Assembly (NCBI RefSeq): GCF_037893015.1
Contig: NC_133663.1
Location: 220,003,753 to 220,067,752 of the forward strand
Reading direction: 5' to 3'
DNA: 64,000 bases
Origin: Macrotis lagotis
Taxonomy: Eukaryota > Chordata > Mammalia > Peramelemorphia > Peramelidae
Below are positions 57,780-64,000 of this stretch, piece after piece; the stretch's first letter is position 1, and the number at the start of each line of letters is the position of its first letter. Position numbers and translations under genes: made by a program. The notes under the pieces were generated by a model. It worked only from the letters and a program-made list of their open reading frames with translations. It was not told where the DNA came from and ran no database searches.

Positions 57780-58095
57780 CCTAGCAATAATGACTGATAT
57801 TCCTATAGCACTGCAAGGTTTTAAAGAAGTTAACTTATTTGATTCTTTCAATATTGCTTTAATAATTTATAATACTATAATTCAATACTGATATATATAT
57901 ATATATATACATATATATGTGTATATATATATATACACACACACATAGGCACTATTAACTTAATTTTACATAGAAGGAAGCTGAGGTTTAGGTACAGAAA
58001 GCAGCCAGTCCTTGATCCTGGATAGTAAGTATCAGAGATGGGATTTGAACTCATGCTATACACTAATTTTACTATCTCTCCACCTAGTTCATGCC
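57780..58095 (-). mobile_element. MIR-class SINE with internal (TA)n expansion
   Basis: 'tcctatagcactgcaaggtt' at the left and 'gagatgggatttgaactcat' at the right are the two ends. A TA/CA microsatellite (57890-57947) separates them. Confidence 0.6.
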
Positions 58096-58257
58096 ATCAT
58101 TTACCACCAATATTCTCTGATTCTCATACCTGTAAAGTGATTTCTCCTTCATCAAACCTTAGAACTTTTTTTAGTTTCTTATATACATTTATATTCTCCC
58201 CTTTTCCTGTATATACAATTCCTCTGTCTTATTTATATCTGGGTCTTCTCCAGCATT

Positions 58258-58512
58258 GGGTACAATTAAGGGTCAAAGTGGATAGAGCACCAGGACTAGA
58301 GTGAAGAAGACCCGAGTTCAAATCCAACCTCACACACTTCTCAGTCATGTGATCAGTACAAGTCATTTAACCCTGTTTACTTCAGTTTTCTCATCAGTAA
58401 AATGAGCTGGAAAAGGAAATGATAAGCTGCTCTCCTGTCTTTGCTATGAAAACCCCAAATGGAGTCATGAAAAGTCAAACGTGACTGAAAATGATTAAGC
58501 AACAACAAAACT
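58258..58512 (+). mobile_element. SINE with RTE-like tail
   Basis: 'agtggatagagcaccaggac', 'cccgagttcaaatccaacct', then 'gaaaaccccaaatggagtca' and 'gattaagcaacaacaaa'. Confidence 0.88.
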
Positions 58513-58544
58513 TCATGATAATATCAAAGACATAATTAATAGAA

Positions 58545-58744
58545 TAGCTCACATTACCTCTCAGGATTATTATGAGTATCAGATGAGACACTGAGTTAAG
58601 CACTCTGAAAACTTCAAAGCACCCTATCAATATTCATAATTACTATTATATATACTTTGAGCATGAGATTTATGAATAACAAGCTGGTGTCCTGCCTCTG
58701 ACATACTGACTATACCCCTGGATTAGTCATTTAGTTTCTCTATG
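58545..58744 (+). mobile_element. MIR-class SINE fragments
   Basis: A 3' part at 58555-58640 ('caggattattatgagtatca') precedes a core piece at 58680-58744 ('gcctctgacatactgactat'). Confidence 0.45.
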
Positions 58745-58752
58745 ATCTAGGT

Positions 58753-59040
58753 CAAAGGTGTCAAATAATAACTATTAAATGACTAGTATGATACAAAAAC
58801 AGGCAAAATAAAATGCCCAACTCCAAGAAGCTCATAATCTAAAGCCTGCTGGTACATAAGGCCCAGAGGACCACCAAACTTGCCTAAATCAAATTAAAAT
58901 GTGAGAAATATATTACAAAATAAATAAACACAGTAGAACATAGATAATGTTAATATGTAGTTTTCTAAATCAATACAAAGCCCTCAGGGATCTTTTTAGC
59001 TATTTAGTGGTTCTGTTTCTAGCTGTGTTTGGCACCATTG
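58753..59040. mobile_element. hAT-like non-autonomous DNA element
   Basis: Inverted ends 'caaaggtgtcaaa' (58753) and 'tttggcaccattg' (ending 59040) match at 11 of 13 positions. The flanking 8-mers 'atctaggt' (58745) and 'ctctaggc' (59041) agree at 6 of 8, as expected for an old hAT 8-bp target duplication. There is no coding capacity. Confidence 0.65.
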
Positions 59041-59048
59041 CTCTAGGC

Positions 59049-59407
59049 AACTTTCTAACACTCTAAAGTGTAGACATCCAAGCAGGTCCCTGAACCAATA
59101 AAATCATAGGCTCAGTCCCTATACATATTAGATAATGTTTTAATGATTTAGACATATAATAGTTTGACAAATATTAAATAAAAAGTTTATTGAAAATTTT
59201 AATTGAAAAGTACATTTTTTTCCTATGATGTTTTAAAAATCCATTAATCCATGGGCTTTTGTCCATATCCACTTTTAACAACACTGAGAATAGCTACTTA
59301 TCTGTTCATCTAGGGCAGGTCACAATTTAGTTTGAGCAAAGGAAAAGACTATTGATTGTTTTTGTTTTACAAAAGGAGGAAAGACGGGATGATTTTTTAA
59401 GCAAATG
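59049..59407. other. Putative intron, nothing recognised
   Basis: AT-rich, no repeat identified. Confidence 0.4.
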
Positions 59408-59562
59408 CTAACAATTTTTTTTTTGCAGGGAAAATGGGGTTAAGTGGCTTGCCCAAGGCCACACAGATAGGTAATTATTAAGTGTCTGAGGCCAGATTTG
59501 AACTCAGGTACTCCTGACTCCAGGGCTGGTGCTCTATCCACTGAACCACCTAGATGCCCCTG
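59408..59562 (-). mobile_element. SINE1-type
   Basis: 'aatggggttaagtggcttgc', 'ggtaattattaagtgtctga', 'ctatccactgaaccacctag'. The flanks 'gctaaca' and 'ggtaaca' may be the target duplication. Confidence 0.92.
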
Positions 59563-60029
59563 GTAACATACTTTACTATAGCTCATCTGGAGACATGGTG
59601 AGTCATTCCATTGATCGGAGTTCTAAAGATTTTGAAACTCATTTTTCTTTTCAGTATTCTTGTCCCTAAATAATTTGTACTCCCAGTTCTGCTCAGATGC
59701 TGAGATATAAAATTTGGAACATGACCAGGGTATGTACAGATTCTTTTTCCTGCACTATAATTATAATTTTTTCTTTGATAGGATTTTTAATTGAAAGTAC
59801 AAGAGAGCATTACTAATAACTATGCCCCCCAAAAGGCATTCTAACATTTTATTTTTTTATATTTAATATTTATTTATTCTTATTTTGTACAAATAATGTT
59901 TTTTAGACATTAATAAAATATTCTTGTTTAAGAATAAACAAAATACCCCCTCCCCCCCCAAAATATATACTTTCTTGAGAGATAAAGGGGAGAAAAAAAT
60001 TAAAATTAAAAAGTAATAGTAATAATTGT

Positions 60030-60700
60030 AGGTATGTCCAGGTGTCACAATGGATGGAGCACCAGCCCTGGAGCCAGGAGCACCTGAGCCCATATCCAGC
60101 CCCACACACCCAACAATCACCCAGCTGTGTGACATGCAAGCCACCCCAACCCCACTGCCCTGCAAAAACCAAAATAAAAAAAAAGACCCAAAATAAAATA
60201 AAATAGTAATAATAGTAGGGGTGGCTGGGTGGCAGGCAGAGCATTGGCTCTTGAGCCAGGAGCACCCAGGTCCAAATCTGGCCTCATACACCCAATAAAC
60301 ACCCCAGGCAGGCCACCCAGCCCCATTTGCCCTGCACCCCCAAAATAATAATAATAATAAAAATGTGCTTCAGTCTTTGTTCCAACACCAACAACTCTGT
60401 CATGGGTGGATCGCATTCTTTATGTTAAGTCCATCACAAAAGTTACTTCCATATTTTTCCACCAAAACCATTGCTGATCTCAACTCCCTCCTTTCATATT
60501 TTCTCCACTACCATGTACTTTATTTTCACTCTCCTTTCACTCTGACTCTGCTGTAGGGTAGCTGAGTGCCATAGCAGACAGATCCCTGGCCCTGAGGCCA
60601 AGAGGCCCTGAGTTCACATACCACCCCTTAGGCCCAGCATCCACCTGGCCCTATGGTCCCAGACAGGCCATCCAATCCCAGCCCCTTGCAAGAAGTGAAA
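60030..60700 (+). mobile_element. Three SINE-like modules within HAL1 copy 4
   Basis: Module c 60030-60172 ('gtccaggtgtcacaatggat'), b 60217-60345 ('ggtggctgggtggcaggcag', with about 15 bp lost near 'caataaacaccccaggc') and a 60553-60700 ('ggtagctgagtgccatagca'). Spacing and order are the same as in copy 3. Confidence 0.8.
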
Positions 60701-61199
60701 AAGAAAATGTGTTATATCTGACCACTCTCCCCCCCCATGGTCCATCCTCTCTTCCTTCATTCACATCCCCACCCCTTCTCCTTATCTCCCCCTTTCTCCT
60801 TCTTACTCCAGGTGTCTATACCCCATTGAGTATATATGCTGTTTCCTCTCCTGGCCACCTTTGCCTTCCCCCTTCCATATCATTGCAATAGCTCATTGTA
60901 ATAAAGAAAAATCTTATTATTGAAATATCTTGGCCTATTCTCCCTCTCCTTTTTCTTTCTCCCATTACATTTCCCTTTTTCCTATTGACTCCATTTTTAC
61001 ACCATATTTCATCTGGTGTAAAATGCTCCTGTGCTTCAACTATAAAAGCTCCTTCTACCTGCTCTATTAATTGAGTAGGTTCATATGAGTATTATCAGTG
61101 ACATTTTTCTATGCAAAGAATACATGCAGTTCATCATCATTAAGTCCCTCATATTTTACCCTTCTCCTCCACTCTCTATGATTCACCTGAGTCCTATAT

Positions 61200-62219
61200 T
61201 TGAAGATCAAACTTTCTGTTCAGCTTTGGTCATTCCAACAGGAGCAATGGAAATTCCCCTGGTTCACTGAAAGTCTTTCTTTTGCCCTGGAAAAGGACTT
61301 AATTTTTGCCTGGTAGTTGATTCTTGACTGCATATTGAGTTCTTTTGCCTTCTGGAATACTATATTCCAAGCCCTATGAACTTTTAATGTACTTGCTACT
61401 AAGTCCTGTGTGATCCTGACTGCAGCTCCATGATATTTGAATTGTGTCCTTCTGGCTGCTTGTAATATTTTCTCTTTGACTTGGGAGTTCTGGAACTTGG
61501 CTATAATATTTCTAGGGGTTGGTTTTTTTTGGGATCTCTTTCTCTGGGGGATCGGTGGATTCTCTCCATTTCTATTTTGCCCTCTGCTTCTATGATATCG
61601 GGGCAATTTTCCTGTAGTAATTCTCTGAAAATGATGTCAAGGCTCTTTTCCTAATCATGACTTTCAGATATTCCTATAATTTTTAAATTATCTTTCCTAA
61701 ATCTGTTTTCCATATCAATTGTTTTTTCAATGATAAGTTTCACATTTTCTTCTAATTTTTCATTTTTTTTGGTTTTGAAGTATTGAGTCCTGATGAAGGA
61801 TTTGTTTTCCTCAGAGAGTTTTCTTATCTCTTTTTTCATCTGGCCCATTTTGCTTTTTAAAGCATTCTTCTCCTCAATAACTTTTTGAACTGTTTTATTC
61901 ATTTGACCTAAGCTAGTTTTTAGCATGCTATTTTCTTCAACATTTTTTGGATTTCCTTGACTAAGCTGCTGACTTCATTTTCATGTTTTTCCTGCATCTC
62001 TCTCCTTTCTTTTCCCAGTTTTTCTCCTAATTCCCTCATTTGATTTTCAAAGTCTTTTCTGAGCTCTGTCATAGCCTGAGCCCATTTTCTGTTTTTCTTG
62101 AAGTCTTTAGATGCAGGAGCTTGTGCTTCCTCATCTTCAGACTGAGTGTTTTGATCCTTCTTGGCCTCATATGCAAGCTATTTCTCAAGGGTGTTCCTCT
62201 TTTTTCTCTGCTTGCTCAT
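61200..62219 (-). pseudogene. L1 ORF1p-like pseudogene
   Basis: The start is ATG at 62219-62217, the same point as in copy 2. A coiled-coil stretch with leucine and isoleucine at heptad spacing is readable at 61926-61800 ('VIEEKNALKSKMGQMKKEI'). The RRM and C-terminal domain are readable at 61606-61220 ('IIAKFQNSQVKEKILQAA', 'FKYHGAAVRITQ'). Frame changes near 61620-61650 and upstream of 61926 separate these. It is broken and not translatable as one protein. Confidence 0.8.
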
Positions 62220-63109
62220 TTTCCCAGCCTAAGCCTGTTTTGGGGGTGCTTCCTGAGCTTTTGGGACACTCCTACAAGAATCTCAGTGTGTGAGGTTCTG
62301 TCCTCCCTCCTGGTCTATGAATGAGCATATGCTCCCCCCCCCTGCCATGGGGCTGAGGTGGGGAGGCCCTGCTGTTCTATTGAGGGGGGTCTAGTCTGTG
62401 ATCAGGATCTGAATGTGGTCAGAACCCCAGAGGCCTGTTCCAGGGTCAGAGCTCTGCAGTCTCTCTCTCTTTCTTCACTCCCCTCCCTAGGTTCAATGGG
62501 CTCATGCCCTGGGAGCTCCTGCTTACTGGCTCAGCCTGCTTCTGTTTCCTGGATCTGGACTGTGGTGGCCATGCTGCTTGCTGTGTGTCCTGAGGGCTGG
62601 ACTTCACATGCTTACTCTGGCAGAGGTCCCCCAGCTGTTTCCCCAATTTGTGCCAAGTGCTCTCCAGGGCATAGGTCAGGAAACTCCCCCACTGCTGTGA
62701 GCTGTGGCTCCCAACGCCCTGGGGCTGCCTCCCTGAGGCTGAAGTTCTTTGGCTCTGGTGGGCCACCCCTCTGGCGGCTGCGCCTCCAACCCCGGGAGGA
62801 GCAGAGCCTTTCTGCTCTTTTCCAGGTTACCTTGGGTTGGAGAACTGCCTCACTGGGTCCCTCTGTGGGTTCTATCTCTTGAAAATTTAGTTAGAGTCCT
62901 TAGTTTCAAAGATTTATGAGAGAGTGCCTAAGACACATCTGCTCCGCCCCCATTCTAACATTTTAAAATAAAAACAAAAGAGGAGGAAGTACAAATAAGT
63001 GGAACTGTTTTGAAATGAATGCAGAATTTATCACATACTTTGCAAAAAGTCAGTAGTATTAATGGAAATTCAGTTTCCTATAGCATCCTCTTTTTGTGTT
63101 CTGTTTCAT

Positions 63110-64000
63110 CATTTCTTATGGTACAATGATATTACATTACATTAATATACCACAATTTGTTTGGTCATTCCCCAGTTGTCAAGGAGACAAGTTAAGTCAC
63201 TCCTTAGATTCTAGTTGCTCTTGTGTTTGTTTTCTTCCTCTCTCCTCTTAATATAGAGTCTAGAAACTGGGTGTATTTATTTGTGTGTTTTGCATGGTAT
63301 AAATTATTCCTGTTTATTATCTAATATTTTTTTTATTTTTGGAATATTGTATTCCAAGATATTTTTTTCATTTTCAATAGAAGTTTCCAGGACTTATGTG
63401 ATCCTGACTAGTTCCTTAGTATTATAACTTCTTTTTGATGGCTACTTATATATTTTTTCTTTGATTTGGAAGCTCTGGATTAAAACAATGACAGTTCTCT
63501 AGAATCTTTAGTTTTAGAGTTTCTTTTGGGAGGTTCTAAGCAGATTCTTTTTATCTTTACTTTGTTTCCTCTAGTTCCAATAGATCTGAGCAATTTTTAT
63601 TTATGATTTCTTGACACCTACTGCTTTGACTTTTAAAAATTATTGTAGTTTGCATGAAGTACAGTGATTTTTAAATTGTTTCTCCTTAACATTCAGGTCA
63701 GTCAGATATTTTACATTTTCTTTTATTTTTTCAATCTTTGCATTTTATTCTAATATGTCTTTGACTCATAGAATCATTGATTTTTGTCTTGTCTATTCTA
63801 GTTTGCAGAGAGTCTCCTTTCTCTCCTAAGCTACTGATTTCCTTCTAGTTCTTTCCTACAGAATTTTGTAAAATTGTCTTCTAGGTATTCATGTAGATTT
63901 TGCAGAAAAAAATCCATTCTTTCCTTCAAATTTCTGCTTGCAATTGTTACAAAATTACTTGCTTTTTCTCTTGAAGGATCTATAGATTTTCAAAAGTTTG
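63110..64000 (-). mobile_element. Older antisense L1/HAL1 ORF1 remnant, runs off the window
   Basis: 'ggaatattgtattccaagat' (63341), 'cttatgtgatcctgactagt' and 'tttgatttggaagctctgga' align by eye with the ORF1 C-terminal region of copy 4 ('acttgggagttctggaactt' there), but with far more change. 63150-63180 ('gtttggtcattccccagttg') looks like the L1 ORF2 end. The right end is beyond 64000. Confidence 0.55.

Larger units (their letters stand above)
59852..62950 (-). mobile_element. HAL1-like half-L1 retroposon, copy 4 (most complete)
   Basis: About 3.1 kb, bounded by an exact 15-bp target duplication 'cattctaacatttta' at 59837-59851 and 62951-62965. On the minus strand: 5' UTR 62950-62220 (GC-rich), ORF1 remnant 62219 to about 61200, 3' part with three SINE-like modules, and an AATAAAT-rich tail at 59852-59880. 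No ORF2 sequence lies between ORF1 and the 3' part, as in the other copies, so ORF2 is absent by design. The YY1-like start motif of copies 1-3 is degraded here. Confidence 0.92.

Overview
This is a 64 kb piece of a mammalian nuclear genome, almost certainly marsupial and most like an opossum (Monodelphis type). The evidence is the repeat content. There are many copies of a tRNA-derived SINE of the opossum SINE1 type, of older MIR/CORE-like SINEs, of SINEs with an RTE (BovB-like) 3' end, and of L1 fragments with a marsupial-type 3' end. No prokaryotic organisation is present: no operons, no dense ORFs and no rRNA or tRNA genes. The species call is inference from repeat families recognised by eye.

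No protein-coding exon of a host gene could be supported. The one good sign of a host gene is a CpG-rich block at about 34.54-35.40 kb. It contains an ATG-free GC-rich stretch that ends in a consensus splice donor at 34970/34971. I read this as a plus-strand promoter with a non-coding first exon, so 34.97-64 kb may be its first intron. The gene could not be named.

The rest is layered transposable elements. Four ORF1-only, L1-derived elements (HAL1, 'half-L1') dominate: 10.54-13.05 kb (+), 21.91-24.94 kb (+), 43.27-45.66 kb (-) and 59.85-62.95 kb (-). Each has an L1-like 5' UTR, a decayed ORF1 and no ORF2. Each also has a long 3' part holding SINE-like modules, always antisense to the element. 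Two copies have exact 14- and 15-bp target-site duplications. Two carry different internal deletions. The shared SINE modules make this a composite retroposon subfamily and the most interesting object in the window.

Layout: 0-10 kb is a SINE field with an inverted-repeat pair at 9.24-10.0 kb. 10.5-13 kb is HAL1 copy 1. 13-21 kb is AT-rich sequence with a three-layer nest at 17.3-18.8 kb. 22-25 kb is HAL1 copy 2. 25-34 kb is a SINE field and a compound microsatellite. 34.5-35.6 kb is the CpG island and a 67-bp GA tract. 36-43 kb holds an L1 fragment, hAT-like remnants and SINEs. 43-45.7 kb is HAL1 copy 3. 46.4-48.8 kb holds a local direct duplication of about 475 bp. 52 kb has a long polypyrimidine tract. 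54.9-56 kb is an L1 3' end broken by two SINEs. 58.7 kb has a hAT-like element. 59.9-63 kb is HAL1 copy 4, followed by an older antisense L1 remnant to the window end.
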